This document shows, in pieces, positions 24,813 to 38,300 of a DNA stretch of 64,000 nucleotides (the first letter of the stretch is position 1; the number at the start of each line of letters is the position of its first letter). A model generated the notes under the pieces. The model did not search any database and was not told the origin of the DNA. It worked only from the letters and a program-made list of their open reading frames with translations. The translations under genes and the position numbers were made by a program. This DNA is from Panulirus ornatus (lineage: Eukaryota > Arthropoda > Malacostraca > Decapoda > Palinuridae), in assembly GCF_036320965.1 (NCBI RefSeq), contig NC_092258.1:1026001-1090000 (forward strand). Reading direction: 5' to 3'.

Positions 24813-26050
24813 GTAAGGTTGGGAGTAGGGTATGGCCAGTATACACCGAAGTAGATGTCGGATCTCTCCCCATATCGGAACCACTTGTCACATGACATCA
24901 GTTTGGTCAAGGTCCTCTTCATCGTCACTCGACTCTTAGACTCGAAATGACATTTAAAGCCTCTGGGACGTCAGATCCCGATAACCTGAGTTTACGAGAG
25001 TCGTGACTACATACCAGCAACAGATATTGGTTTCATATCTTTCCCAGGTTAGCCTCGGGTAGGGGAAAGGGGGCGCTTAGGGGGACGGATTCCGCTATAC
25101 TTTTAGATGATCTTGAAAATGCCCCTCAAGATGATTAATATCATTTTGTACAAGATTCGTTATTACCAGTCGATAAATTGGTCTTACAGTAACAATTGCG
25201 ATGACGTCAAAAATGACGAACTGTACAGCCAGCCACGAGAGTATGACTCGCTTCCAACTTCACGAAGTTTCTCCATAAGAATGCAGGTTTAAGGTGGATT
25301 TTATCCCTCAGAACCTTTTCTTCCTCCAAGAGCCTGTGTTAAAGCTGTCCATAATATCTTCTGTGAAACTATGTTGAACGGAAGGATAACAATGGAAGGT
25401 GAATCCACAAGATAGCAAAGACACATTGGCAACACACCATAACCTGACACGTTCAGAAAGCCACAAAGAAATAACAGCCTGTTGATCTTTAGTTTTGGAG
25501 CAAATATTATAAGTAACATTATGGCAAGTATCCTTCGTACCATCTCAATAAGCTACAACATAACAGAACATTCATTACCACCCCGACCAATCTTAGTTTA
25601 ACGTAACATTCGCGAATGATCTTAAGAAACATGTTAAGAAACATTGGTGTAGTTAGGATGAAATTTATCTAAGGCTGCTCAAAAATAAGTATGATTGAAA
25701 ATTAAAATCAATTTTTCATGCATTGCAAAGGATATAACATTATCTATGTAAGCCACTGGTAAAAAAGAAATGCCCTGAACAATACAATAATAGGTGCAAA
25801 CACACTTCCTACAGAGCAATGTCGTTACTTATGTACAAGTATAAGAGCACAGACACCAGTCAAGACACATTTTGTTTTCTCAAATTATTTTGCTTGAGTT
25901 ACATAGCAACCGTTGAGGGGTGGAAAAGGTTTCCATCCCTTGAGATGACAAAACAGGCGAAAATTTCAATACTATGAAAGTTTGTTTAGTCCTAACACCT
26001 TATGCCCAGCAATGTCAGCCACGACAAGAACTCACAGGCACGAGATAAGA
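24812..26050. other. No gene recognised
   Basis: No supported exon or RNA gene. Confidence 0.5.
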
Positions 26051-26057
26051 TACTTAC

Positions 26058-26552
26058 CCAGGGAACGCAGTATCCGTGGATGGCGGAGGTGGCGGCGTAA
26101 GTGGTTAGATACGGCTGCCGGTCCAAGCAGCAGGTAACCCGCCACGTTACTGCGCGATGGAAGAAAGGTTGAGCGAACACATCAGTGAGGGGCGCCGCCC
26201 CCAAAGCCTCACACTCCCCAGCACCCACTGTCGACACGAGTCGAGACACCGCCCGCGGTGCTCCTGCCCACAATAACAGGCGCCGCAGCTTCCGCAAGCC
26301 AAAGGATGCCACCAGGGCGTTGCGGCTGAGGAGTAGAAGTGGTGCGGGGCTTCGGGGAATGTTGGCATCCTCTTCACTGTCCGTCCTGGCACGTCGGAAT
26401 GGGTGGTAAGTGTGGAATGTTCCCCCGAGCTGCTGAAGGAGGCTCTGGACCGCTGCAGGCAGCCCCAGCGCTGCCGCAGCCGCAGGACGCCACGGTGCCG
26501 GGGCCCGCGGCAGCAAGGAGTTGGGACGCGGCGCTGGGGCCACCACAGTCAT
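26058..26552 (-). CDS. Possible GC-rich first coding exon, unknown product
   Basis: A minus-strand frame starts at an ATG in good context (GTCACCATGA) and stays open for 165 codons to a perfect donor (CCCTGG/GTAAGT). The protein would be Ala/Pro/Leu-rich at first, with TYHPFRRARTDSEEDANIP and later ATSAIHGYCVPW. I do not recognise it and found no following exon. The region is GC-rich, so frames open by chance, and a competing plus-strand donor (GGGTG/GTAAGT, 26405-26410) lies inside it. Confidence 0.33.
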
Positions 26553-27471
26553 GGTGACACAAACACAGCGCTTTGCACGTGCAACTGTTCGTTTTATCCC
26601 TAACAACACGTGCCTTCTATCACTGCTGAAAAGCTATAACCATTTTTTACTTACGGTTAACAACTGTTGCTTAATTATACTGGAATATCACTTCAGTTGG
26701 CACTTTAACACATCAGTAATCTAAACATTAATTTCTGACACCCTAGAAATCCTGCAGCAGTCCAGAATACGTGTCCCTTTCGTTACCGCACCGCTCAGGT
26801 GGAGAATTGTTGTGCATGGGTCGCATCTCCTTGCTATATCACCTGCTTCTAGCTCTACCATGTATAAACATATCGTACATATCAAGTGATTTTCCTTTTG
26901 CAGGTAACAGCATTGGTTTGTAGCTACAGTCCTTATACATCATTAGGTAAGGATGCTTAGGAATGCACAAGAAAGATGTCTTAATCAATTAGTTATAAAA
27001 AAAAATTTGTTTGCATATTCATACGCCCGACAGCGAGGGTATTTGGCGTGTGGTGTGTTTGTTTTGACGGTAGCCAACTTGTGCGGTGTTGTGACGGCGG
27101 CAAACTTTTCTCCTAGTGGTTTACTTAATTTCAAATTTCCGCTTATAATTAAAGTATGGATCGTGAAAACAAATTGTTTTCTCTTGGAGCGGACACAGAA
27201 AATTATAGGTATAGAGTCATGACGCGAATTAATTGTCCGAGTGCTAAAGGATATACATGCTGAATGCTAACCCCATTTGACTCATTTGGTCATCCATTTT
27301 GCAGAATTTGGAAGTTCAGGAAGGATTTTCTTTTTATATGTAAACAATCTGAGTGAACACCTGTTCCTCATCGCAAACCACTGTGCGGTAACCATACTGT
27401 AAATACGGTTAAGTATATATTTCTGTTGAATAACATTATATATTTTTTTTTTTTTTTTTTATACTTTGTCG

Positions 27472-27472
<1 letters not shown>
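26553..27472. other. No gene recognised
   Basis: AT-rich sequence with short frames only. Confidence 0.5.

Positions 27473-27533
<61 letters not shown>
27473..27533. repeat. (AT)n microsatellite
   Basis: Preceded by a T-run and the family A end ACTTTGTCGC at 27463-27472, so it splits a LINE 3' end. Confidence 0.97.
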
Positions 27534-27535
<2 letters not shown>

Positions 27536-28480
27536 TTGATTACCGTTTCCCGCGTCAGCAAGGTACCACCAGGAACACGGTTAACGCCGTATCCGCTCAC
27601 ATCCATTGTCATCTGTACTGCCCCATAACCACAGCCTCCAATCTACAACCAGGTCCCACGGACCTTTCCATGGTTTACCCCGGGTGCTTCACATGTCCTG
27701 GTTCAGTCCATTGACAGCAAGTCGACCCCTGTATACCACATCGTTCCAATCAACTCTATACGTGCACGACTTTCACCCTCCTGCATGTTTAGCCTCCATT
27801 CGCTCAATTAATTTTCACTCCATCCTTACATCTTCAATTTAGTCTCCCGTTCTCCTTGTTCCCTCCAGTTCTGACAAACATATCCTCTTTCTCAACCTCT
27901 CCTCAGTCATTCTCTCCACGTCCAAACCATGTCAGCACACTCTCTTCAGCTTTCTCAATGATACTCTTTCTGTTATTTGACCTCTTACACTATCATTAGT
28001 TACTCAATCAAACCCCTTCACACTACATAATGTTCTCAGACATTTCATTTCCAAAACATGTATCCTCCGCACAACTTAAACATAGCCTATCCCTTGCTTC
28101 TAAATATTGTTACTAGACCTTCAAACATACTCATTTTTGTTCTCCCAGATAACGATCTCTCGTACCACATATTTTTTTTCAGCACTCCAAGAACCTTTGC
28201 CCACTTCACCTACCATACGCCCCGGTTCCGCTTTCATTCATTGCCAATTCCACTCGAGGGTATGTAAGAAATTTCATTTCCTCCAATTTTTCTCCAATCA
28301 GACTCGTTATCAACCAACTTCTGCATTTTCTCTTCCGAATCTGCTATAAGTGATGTATCATCAGCAAACAAATGACACTTCCCTCTCCCCCACAAACAGC
28401 TTACTCTCTCCTCTCACCAAGACTCTCATTTATCTCCCAAACCCATCCTTAAACAAATTAAACCATGGTAACATCACACA

Positions 28481-28483
<3 letters not shown>
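27534..28483 (-). mobile_element. Diverged RTE-like LINE (family A), RT to 3' end
   Basis: The plus strand shows the antisense of the whole family A RT C-terminal half, from a Pro/Thr-rich rendering of the 3' UTR to the antisense of the FADDT and motif B region (TGATGTATCATCAGCAAACA). There are many substitutions and indels. (AT)n tracts bound both ends. Confidence 0.75.

Positions 28484-28541
<58 letters not shown>
28484..28541. repeat. (AT)n microsatellite
   Basis: Lies between two family A fragments. Confidence 0.97.
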
Positions 28542-28544
<3 letters not shown>

Positions 28545-28627
28545 TTATGCTTTGTCGCTGTCTCCGTGTTAGCGAAGTAGCGCAAGAAACAGACGAAAGA
28601 ATGGCCCAACCCACCCACATACACATG

Positions 28628-28681
<54 letters not shown>

Positions 28682-28940
28682 TCCACACATGCACATATAC
28701 ATACCTATACATTTCAACGTATACATATACATACATACACATACATATACATATATACACATGTACATAATTCATACTTGCTGCCTTCATTCCCGTCGCC
28801 ACCCCGCCATACATGAAATGACAACCTCCTCCCCCAGCAATTGCGTGAAGTAGCGATATGAAAAGACAACAAGGGCCACATTCGTTCACACTCTGTCTCT
28901 AGCTGTCATGTATACTGCACCGAAATCACAGTTCCCTTTC
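28545..28940 (-). mobile_element. Family A LINE 3' UTR fragment, long subtype
   Basis: It starts with the antisense terminal block GCTTTGTCGCTGTCTCC. It is interrupted by an (AT)n tract inside the CA/TA-rich UTR and ends in the region antisense to CATGACAGCTAGAGAC. Confidence 0.75.
28627..28671. repeat. (AT)n microsatellite
   Basis: Lies within a family A 3' UTR. It is the last long dinucleotide tract before the gene. Confidence 0.97.
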
Positions 28941-30365
28941 AAATAAATTATCTTTCAAACCTGTGTATTCTTGTATATTAATTGCCAGAAAAAAGATATG
29001 TAGATAAATCTATGCTGGATACTGACAGGAACAAAAATTTATGTTAAACCTGAAAGCAGCAAAATAAATAATGACATCTTTAAGTGAACACTCTTTAAAA
29101 CTGATATGACTGGCATCCAGGAAAAGGTGGGTGTTCTTTGGGTAGGTGGGATTGGTGTCAATGTGGGCAGATGTAGTGGGGTGGCAGCCAATCTGTAGGA
29201 CCATGGATGGGGCTAGTGAAGTTGCAGTGTAATCTGTCACCACAAATGCTGTGTGGGCGAGACATAGCACACATTTTACAAACAAGAATAATTTTTAATA
29301 AGAATATTGTTGAGTGTGAGGCAGATGAAATGACATCATACAAGCATCATATGATTTATTACTTTGAATCAGAATGTTTCTTTGGAAAATACACAAAACA
29401 TTTCAATTTGTGAACCAGCCACTGACCAACATATGCCATCAACTTTAACATATAATTTAAGGAACAAATCCATATCAATGGACCACTCTAACGCAACTCT
29501 ACTTTTCTTTCAAAATGGGATAAAATTGAACCGAAAGTTTCATTAAAAGAAAACTGACAATCATCTGAGCAGTTTTCCTCACTGATGTTGACATGATAAT
29601 AACAAAAGCATATAGTTTTGCTTGTTTCTGAGGTTATCTAACAAGAAGTGAGACATATAGTCTGGTAAGGTGCAAAAAATGATGGGTGCACACAGTATGT
29701 AAACATGGTCAAATAATCTCAAAAACTAATGGTGCTGGTCATCCCACTTCATAAACTGCATGTGCTACATACAGAAATCAAACAGGTAACTGGGACATCT
29801 GATGACAAAATTGCAAAGCCAATGACACACTAGGAACAAGGCAGTAATTTTGTTTGTGTGTACAAGAATATGTGCATGTGTACATGTGCATTACTGCTGT
29901 AACTTCAAAAAGTTTTACTCTGCAGCTACATATTGGTGTTAAAAATGATCAGGGTGTATCTAATATGGCACCATTTCCTGTTGTTATCATTTCTCTGTAG
30001 GTAATGGGGAGAGTTGGCCACAGTGACTCTCTATACCAATAATAATATATATGAATAATCCAATGTTGTATTACTAATGACACAGGAGAGGACACATGGC
30101 TAACTGGATCTTTCTCATCCTCCACACTGCATTTTGTCGAGCACACATCATTTCCCAACACATCGAGGATGCTTCCCACAACAATGGCAAAAGTGGGGCC
30201 AATAGGGGTAAATAAACAAAATAGGCCTACATGCACTCTATGACCATTTCTCTAGTTAATATCTTTACAAAAAACAAATGCTTCATTCATTTAACATCCT
30301 TCTGGAACACATCACCTTCAAGTTGAAAGTGAATGAGTTAATCAATGTTCTGAATTTGGATACCA

Positions 30366-30375
30366 AAATAACAAC

Positions 30376-30425
<50 letters not shown>

Positions 30426-30430
30426 TAATG
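30366..30430. repeat. (AAT)n trinucleotide microsatellite
   Basis: About 18 near-perfect AAT units ending in AAAAATAATG. Confidence 0.95.
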
Positions 30431-30589
30431 TACAATTTCAACTAATTATGAGAAGCGTTGATATCAATTTTAAAATAAAAAGATACCTAATGCAATTGTA
30501 ATTGGATTTGAAAGGAATAAAATTTGTTGTCCAATGTACATCATATAAATAGATGTTACCAAACTCCATATAACTGAGGCTCCAATGCA

Positions 30590-30800
30590 CGTAAAAAGTC
30601 ACCTTCATTGAGGTCGTATCACTGTCTGGAAATGAGAGAACAGTCTCTTCGAAGAACTTCTCACTCCAAAAGAGTCCATAATTTCCCGACTTCAGATAGT
30701 TGTGCAGCCTTGGGGCTGCAAGAGCATCTGGAGTAAAAGGACCTTTTCAAGAAAGGGGTCCTTAGGCCATATCATGTCAAAAAAAGCTGCCTTTCACTTC
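30590..30800 (-). repeat. Segment resembling the CR1/Rex-like remnant tail at 61.8 kb
   Basis: The plus-strand words CACCTTCATTGAGGT, GTATCACTG and the ACTCCA...AGTCCAT block recur in the same order, with substitutions, at 61800-61870. This suggests two ancient copies of one LINE 3' end. Confidence 0.4.
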
Positions 30801-32261
30801 TGAAGGATGGTATTTTGCAAAAGCCAAGACAGGTTAGCTTATATCAGTGATAAGTCAGTGTCTCAATGTATTCATCACAGTGATCAGTTACTTTTCCAAC
30901 TCTGCCTGGCCCCTGGCATGAACCTGGATAACACAGAACAATAATGCAGACCAATCTCTCTTATATTCCCCCCTCCCCTTCCCATGCCAAGTCAAATTCC
31001 ACACAACATACCCAGACTATTGCCTTTAATGTTTTCTCATAACTTCACTACTTGCAAGTATTATTTTAAATGTGTCAGCATTTTACTCTGGTGCAAATAT
31101 AACATGTAATGAACTTGACCTTAACTGCCCCCTAATAGCCAAGATTAATATCTGCACCGTTTCTATTCTGGCATTCAAGAAGTTAAGAATTTTTTTCCAT
31201 CAACTAAGTTCCTTTTGGGAATTAGGGATTTTTTCCTTTGAATAAACTCTTATCACTCTGAATTACTAAATGTTACCATCTTAAGATGCCTTATAAAGAT
31301 TTTGAACATGATATCTATACCAATGGCTGGCTAATGTGGGTGTACAGTTTCCATAACTGAACTGTAACACAAGCATTACCACCGTGAACTTGGTTACCTT
31401 ACAGCTAGTAGAAAATTCTCATTTTACATTATTTACAAAATATTTTGTCCTTGTTCATTAATATTTTGTACAGTACAAACAAACACTTCATTACATAGGA
31501 TCAGTAACACTAATCAAGGTTTAAATAAGTTTTTACAAGCAATAACTATTTCTTAAACAGTTTTGCATTGGAAAATTTGTAATTATTTGTACAAGATATA
31601 ATTTAAATTTTCTTACATTACAAGTTACATCACATATGAAGTTCTTGTAACATTTTGTTGCATTACTATTTACATACTTAGGTAATTTACTTCCTATTTT
31701 CTTTATACATCAAATTCTACTTCCCATTCAATATTTTACAATAACACTGCTACTGGACCAAATTTTTTTTTTTTTAATTCTGATGAACAGTTTATGTCAG
31801 TAGATGGGTGCTTCATACACAAAGTTCTAACAATTAAACAGCCATCACAGTTCTATTAGAAATCTGGTCACAGATTTTTTGTAGATGAAATAGTGTAAGA
31901 ATATATACCTGCTTTATACAACATATATAAAAAAAACTGTACACTATAAAATACAACCAATTTGGAGTAAAATGACAACAGATATATATCATCATCAGAA
32001 GTTAACTTACTGTGTCACATTAAAACAATATGAAGACCCAAAGCTTCAATAGCTTGGTACATACAGCGTTGTCTTGATTGTAATCACAATAGCGAATATC
32101 TAAATATGTGATGATTAGCCATGGTTCTGCAACTTATATCATCATATGATAAGACTTAATTTTGTTCAGTCCATTTTCAATAATAAATATATTTTTTCTG
32201 AATTTTTGGTTCGCTCAATCATTATGGATGGAGACAAAATCCAAAAGAAACTTATGCAGTC

Positions 32262-35200
32262 TTACGTCTGTTGGTTAAGTTTGATAGAACCAACTCTCAG
32301 TGCTGCTTGAAGCTGCTCTTGGGAAAGCAATGAAACACGACCATCTGGCAACTGTAACCCCATTTGTTCTCCCTGAGATGTTCTCACCAAAACCAGTCGT
32401 CCCTGTTGCTGCTGAACCACTGGCTGTTGCTGCTGCTGAATCACAGTTTGTTGTTGTTGAGGAACTATCTGTTGTTGCTGTACCACTGGCTGCTGTTGTA
32501 CTACTTGCTGCTGTTGCTGCACAATCTGCTGAGGCTGTGTTACTTGCTGCTGTTTCTGTTGTACTAATTGTTGTTGCTGCTGTTGTACAAGCTGTTGTTG
32601 TGGCTGTCCAGTTATTTGCTGCTGTACTACTGGCTGCTGCTGATTTATTATTTGCTGTTGCAATTTTTGCTGTCCTATTTGCTGTTGCTGTCCAACAAGC
32701 TGTTGTGGCTGGCTTTGTTGTACAGCAGCAGCTCCTTGTATTGTATGGTGAACTGTTCCTACATTTGTTTTCTGGTGTTGCTGTACTACTTGGCCACTTC
32801 CTTGTACATAAATCAGCCCCTGATGTCCTGTACTGGATTGTCCCTGACTTGCAACAACTTGCTGTACCATTTGCACTACCTGACGTCCTCCACCAGGTTG
32901 CACAATTTGAACAAGCTTCTGAGTGGTGGCATTTGGGTGATTTCCACTTACTGGTTGCAACCTAACAACTTGCTGCTGCTGTTGCTGAATTACAGGTGCC
33001 TGAGCTAATCGAACTACTTGCTGAGTACCATGCTGGATTGGCTGATTCACAACCACAGGCTTATAAGCTGCATTAGCCTGCTGAACCACAGCCTGGGTAG
33101 CTTGAGGAGATACTGTTGCCTGACTAACAGCTGCCACTACACGCTGCTGTACCACATACTGATGCTGCCCTTGCGTCGTTTGACAACTCGTGGGCTGAGT
33201 TGGTGCTGAGCTAACTTTTTGTACTATGCCAGATGGATGACTTGTGTTGGCAATGCTACTTACAGATTGTTGTGATGCAACTGCAGTTGTCGTAGACACT
33301 GAAGCTGGTCTTGTTCCTTGTGGAGAAGACACTATGTGATTGTATACTCGCTGCTGTGTACCCACCCGTGAATAAACACCTTGCTGTCCACTGACAACAA
33401 CTTGAGAACTAGCACCAGTATCCTTGATAACTGTACCTGAAGCAAGGGCTTGGCTAACTGGGATTACCTGCCGTACTCCCATCTGCTGAGCAGGGGATGC
33501 TTGCTGAACTACACTTGCTGCTCGTGCGACACCTTGTGATATGACATGGCTTTGTTGTTGGATGACTTGGTGCTGCACAGGTGAAGTTTCAGGGGAATCT
33601 TGAAGCAAAGGAGTTGTACCACAAGACACAACCTGGACTTTAGCTGCTGTATTGGGTGCAATATGTGTTTGATTCTTAAGTCCTGACTGGCCGGGCTGTA
33701 CTGCTCCTGGTGTGAGAGACAAAGTATATCCACCCCTGCCATTTGGTAAAGCAACAATTTTACTCCCTGTTCGTTGCATCAACTGAGCTAAAGGTTCAGA
33801 TTCCAGTTTGAGCTGTACTTGTGGCTGTCCCCCTGGACCAGGTACTGCTACAGTGGTGGCAGTCACAGTCTGACCGAGGGGCTGACTAGGTGCTACTGCA
33901 ACTGCTGTTGGGGCCTGGACTGCTATGACCTGCTGTTGTGAGCTAGCCTGATGTTGCATTACTTGTGTAACTGGCTGGTGTGGGGTTACAGTGGCACTGG
34001 TCACAGTGACACCTGAGGATACAGCAATCCTGTTCACAAGAGGTGTAACCTGTGGTCTGGGAGATGCTAAGATATTAGAAGTTGTATGTCTGTTTACTGA
34101 CTGATTTATGCTTATCAAATTCTGTGTTGTTGGTGAGGATCCTATGCTAGCAGGTGTTCTAATGGTGGGGGGAACTACTGATGACACTACTGATGGAGAA
34201 GCTGTTACTAGTCTAGTGGCAGCCACTGATGAAAGGCGATTAGAATCTTGGTGAATGACTGCTCCAGTAGCTGCTGAAGTTTGTGATCGAACTGGTGCAT
34301 TAACAGTCATTGGCCTTGTAGGTCTTGTCATTCCTCTATATGCTAAAGCCAAGGTGTTTGGTGGAGACACAACACTGCTCACCACTGAAGTTATTGGAGC
34401 AACCCTAGGCACACTTGGAGAGTTGCTGGTGGCTAGGCCCTCAAGTCCTACTGAAGGCTTAGTGTGAACCAGCGATGAGGTAGGTACGGCTGCAGTGGTG
34501 GTTGACTGACTTACACTGGAAGGCTTCTCTGTGGTTTCACCATCAGGTAAACCTGGAATGTTTTCAGTTTTCATATGAGCATTAGTATTGACTGTGTAAG
34601 TTTGTCCATGATGCTGAAGTTTAATCTGTGACACAGGTCCTTTAACACTGGGTTTCATATATTTCACTAGCTGTAAAGCCTGTTCCCCAACAACTCTAAC
34701 ATATACAGGAGATCCCTGGTTGTTAATGGCAGCTACTACAACAGTGGGAACACCAGGTTTCAAACTAGAATTTTGGAAGGTTTTCTTAGGCAACATTAAA
34801 CCAGGCCTCAGTTGTGCCTGAGGACCTTCCTTTTTGGCATTTGTTATCAACTGACTGGCAAGATTTCTGACAGAAGATATGTCAACTTTTCCTCTGTCAG
34901 TTTGAAGGTCTTTAAGAGAGCCTCCTGAATGAACCTGACCCTCATTATCAATGTAACCCATGACACGTCCAGTCTGAGAAAGAAGATAACGCCTTACTCC
35001 TGAAGGCTGTGTACTATTATTTTCCTCCTCAACTTCTTGTTCTTCTCTCTCCCTTTCTTCCTCTTCTCTTTTCCTCTTTTTCCTTAATTTTTCTTGTTCA
35101 GCTTCCTGAGATGCCTGTAATGCAAGTTTTTCAAAGTCTAAGCCATCATAATTAATCATTTTTTTAACTTTTCGTACACGGCCACGAGAAGAAACGGCAT

Positions 35201-35329
35201 AGGATTCAGAATTTTCCTCTGATGGTGCATTGCTAACTTCTGCTGGGGGTGTAGCAGTTTCCATCAACTGAGATGCTGCTTGCCGTTTTGCACGTCTCTT
35301 TCTAAGTTTACGCTTTGGGTTTCCCTCCT
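32262..35329 (-). CDS. BRD10-like last coding exon: charged helix, Ser/Thr/Val-rich region and Gln-rich tail
   Basis: The acceptor CCATTGCAG opens 3,068 nt without a stop until TAA at 32264-32262. It starts with basic EGNPKRKLRKRRAKR, then a Glu/Arg/Lys coiled-coil-like helix, YLLSQTGRVMGYIDNEG, repeated Val/Gln/Thr low-complexity sequence, a dense Gln region (about 32370-32720) encoded by mixed CAA and CAG, and a compact C-terminus (GLQLPDGRVSLLSQEQLQ). A Gln/Val-rich tail like this usually contacts transcriptional coactivators. That role is inference here. Confidence 0.88.
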
Positions 35330-38300
35330 CTGCAATGGAAAATCAATATTTAACTCAAAATATATAATCATTCAGCTAAAAAAAATCTAGGTTTAAATGT
35401 TTAACATGAAGATATATGCACACCCAATTGATATATACCACTTTATTTCTTTTCTTTCTTTCAAACTATTCGCCATTTCCCGCATTAGCAAGGTAGCGTT
35501 AAGAACAGAGGACTAGGCCTCTGAGGGAATATCCTCACCTGGCCCCCTTCTCTGTTCGTTCTTTTGGAAAATTAAAAAAAAAAAACAAGTGGGGAGGATT
35601 TCCAATATTCATCTAATGCTGAGTTGACACATCATTTTGTATCAATTAACTAATATCTGGTGCAGTACTGGCAATGTGTACTGCAAGGCATTTTAACACA
35701 TTTCTATATAATATAGTGAAATCAAATGCAACCACTACCAATTATGCATTATACTGTATGGGGAGGGAGTTTTGCATTTGTAAGGCAAATCATTCAAGTT
35801 GTTCATTCTAATGTTTCTACTGTATCATACATATCACTTATTTATCTATATCTTATTTATTATACTTTGTCGCTGTCTCCCGCATTAGCGAGGTAGCGCA
35901 AGGAAACAGATGAAAGAATGGCCCAACCCACCCACATACACATGTATATACATACACATCCACACACGCACGTATACATATATATACACAGAGAGACATA
36001 TACATATATACACATGTACATAATTCATACTGTTTGCTCTTATTCCTTCCCGTCGCCACCCCGCCACACATGAAATGACAACCCCCTCCCTCCGCATGTG
36101 CGCGAGGTAGCGCTAGGAAAAGACAACAAAGGCCACATTTGTTCACACTCAGTCTCTAGCTGTTGTGTATAATGCACCGAAACCACAGCTCCCTTTCCAC
36201 ATCCAGACCCCACAAAACTTTCCATGGTTTACCCCAGCACGTCAACCCCAGTATACCATATCGTTCCACTTCACTCTATTCCTTGCACATCTTTCACCCT
36301 CCTGCATGTTCAGGCCCCGATCACTCAAAATCCTTTTCACTCCGTCTTTCCACCTCCAATTTGGTCTTCCACTTATATCCAAGTTATATTTTTTCTGTTG
36401 GTGTCAAGTTATAGGGCTAAAAATCTTAAGGACATACCTTTATCTAATACATGCATTTCAAAATGGAAAACATGCTACGTATGACAAAGTTTTGCTTGAC
36501 ATAGTGATTAAGACACAAGTGTGCCTCTAATATCTTTAATGTTTCCCATGAAGTCAACTCATCACCACTCTTCAGTTATCTAATTTGCATATTCTTCCCA
36601 GCATCTTATTTCAACAGGGGATTCCATAACTCCTACTAACCATTCTAGAGAAATTAACTAATCTGTTCATACGAAGATAAATTTGCATAAATGCTGAAAA
36701 GCAACATCAATTCATAACCATAAAGTGCCAGATATGTTGTAAATAATTACAAGGGAACAAAGGTCATTGCAATCTGCATACTCGTCAGTGGACTACTCAT
36801 TAATATAATGAGGTACTTGCACTGCTTTTTGTCTAGCTACAAGTTAAATGTAGTCACCAAAAAATTATGCTAATCTCATTAATGTTATATGCTATTTATC
36901 TTTACCCAATATATATGTTTTGTAAATATGCACTCACCATTATTCACCACTTCTAAGTTATAAAACTTGCAAAAAAATAATGTTTCCCTAATCATTAAGG
37001 AAATTATGCAGTTACATTCCCTAAAAGCTAATCACTTTGACACCTCAACAGGGGATACCTAAAGCACAATTATGGAGGTTCCATTGTGTATATTTTTTAA
37101 GTTATTGTGATAACAAGAATATATCCACAGGGAGTAAAACAGACACAGAGATACACTTGTTTGGGAAGGATATAATGGTCAGCATAAACTATAAGTAGTG
37201 GTGAAAAAATAACAGCTTCAATACTTTAATAAACTAGCTTAATATTAAAGGCTCTTGTGCCTCAAATAACCACTAAATCTTACAGTCTTCATGAAATATT
37301 AAAAAAAATCTTTTCTGATATAATGTGTGATAAAAAACTTACCATCAAGTGACTCCTCACTAGATGATGAAGACGATGATGTCTCCTGAGCAGAAGGAGG
37401 TGGAGGTTCTGGCTCTGGCTCAGGGTCACTCATCCATGCCTCCTCTGCTGGGTCTACATAGTCAGGATCCCTGAATAACATAGATCAAATACACTGCAAC
37501 AGATCTTGTGGAAAGCCTTTCAACATATAGCATTCTAAAACTGTAGCTACTTTATTTCAGTGCTGTAGTGTAAAGTATTTCATAAAGTATTCATTAGCAG
37601 TTATCATGGATGTCAAATTTGATCCTTAAACATTTTCAATGTCTATATGTCTTTTGCAGAAACTCTGAAAATCTTATCATCCTTCAACAAACAAAACAGA
37701 TATTAACATACCTCTTCTCAAAATCATTCCACTCATGTCTTAGCTTTGTGCGTAATCTCTTGGTAGCAGTTAAAAGTTTGGATTCCCACGGACTTAATTC
37801 ACTCAGCAAATTGCATAAAGCATAATGCAACTTAACCTCACAGGTTGGACGTTTCTTTCCTTCATCCTATTTGAAATACAAAAGCTTCTTTCAGCTTCAG
37901 TAGACACAAGTATCATGTGTGAAAAGCATTACGTTCAGTGATTTATGTTACTGTTCAGTTATGCTTAAAATGTACATAGTATCAATGAAAATTATCCACT
38001 TTTAGAATACGTTTTTATTTCAAAAAGAATCTATACAGATAAACTTTGACTCATTCTGATGAGCTCAGGATCAGCCAAGAGATTAAAACATTACGAACTT
38101 TGATCTCACCTCCACCTAGCCATCGACTGTAATTCCATGGTAAAGCCACACGATGAATTTGAATCAGCTGATATGTTTTAATCGCAATCTGCTTTCCAGT
38201 AACGACATGGCAACAATATCTTATAATAAAGTACGAATAACTAAATACCTGCAGTACAATGATCAAGGTAGTCTTTCACATGACACATTATATAAAATGC

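Larger units (their letters stand above)
28950..32261 (-). other. 3' flank / probable 3' UTR of the BRD10-like gene; no ORF recognised
   Basis: No coding exon is supported. The AT-rich sequence nearest the stop is a plausible 3' UTR, but I could not choose a polyadenylation site. ATTAAA-type words occur on the minus strand near 31025 and 31773. An (AAT)n run and a LINE-tail-like segment lie further out. Confidence 0.4.

Noticed and set aside
32300..32965. 221-codon plus-strand frame rich in Ala, Val and Leu
   Set aside because: It is the mirror of the Gln-rich last exon; antisense of CAG/CAA codons reads Leu, Ala or Val and stays open by composition.
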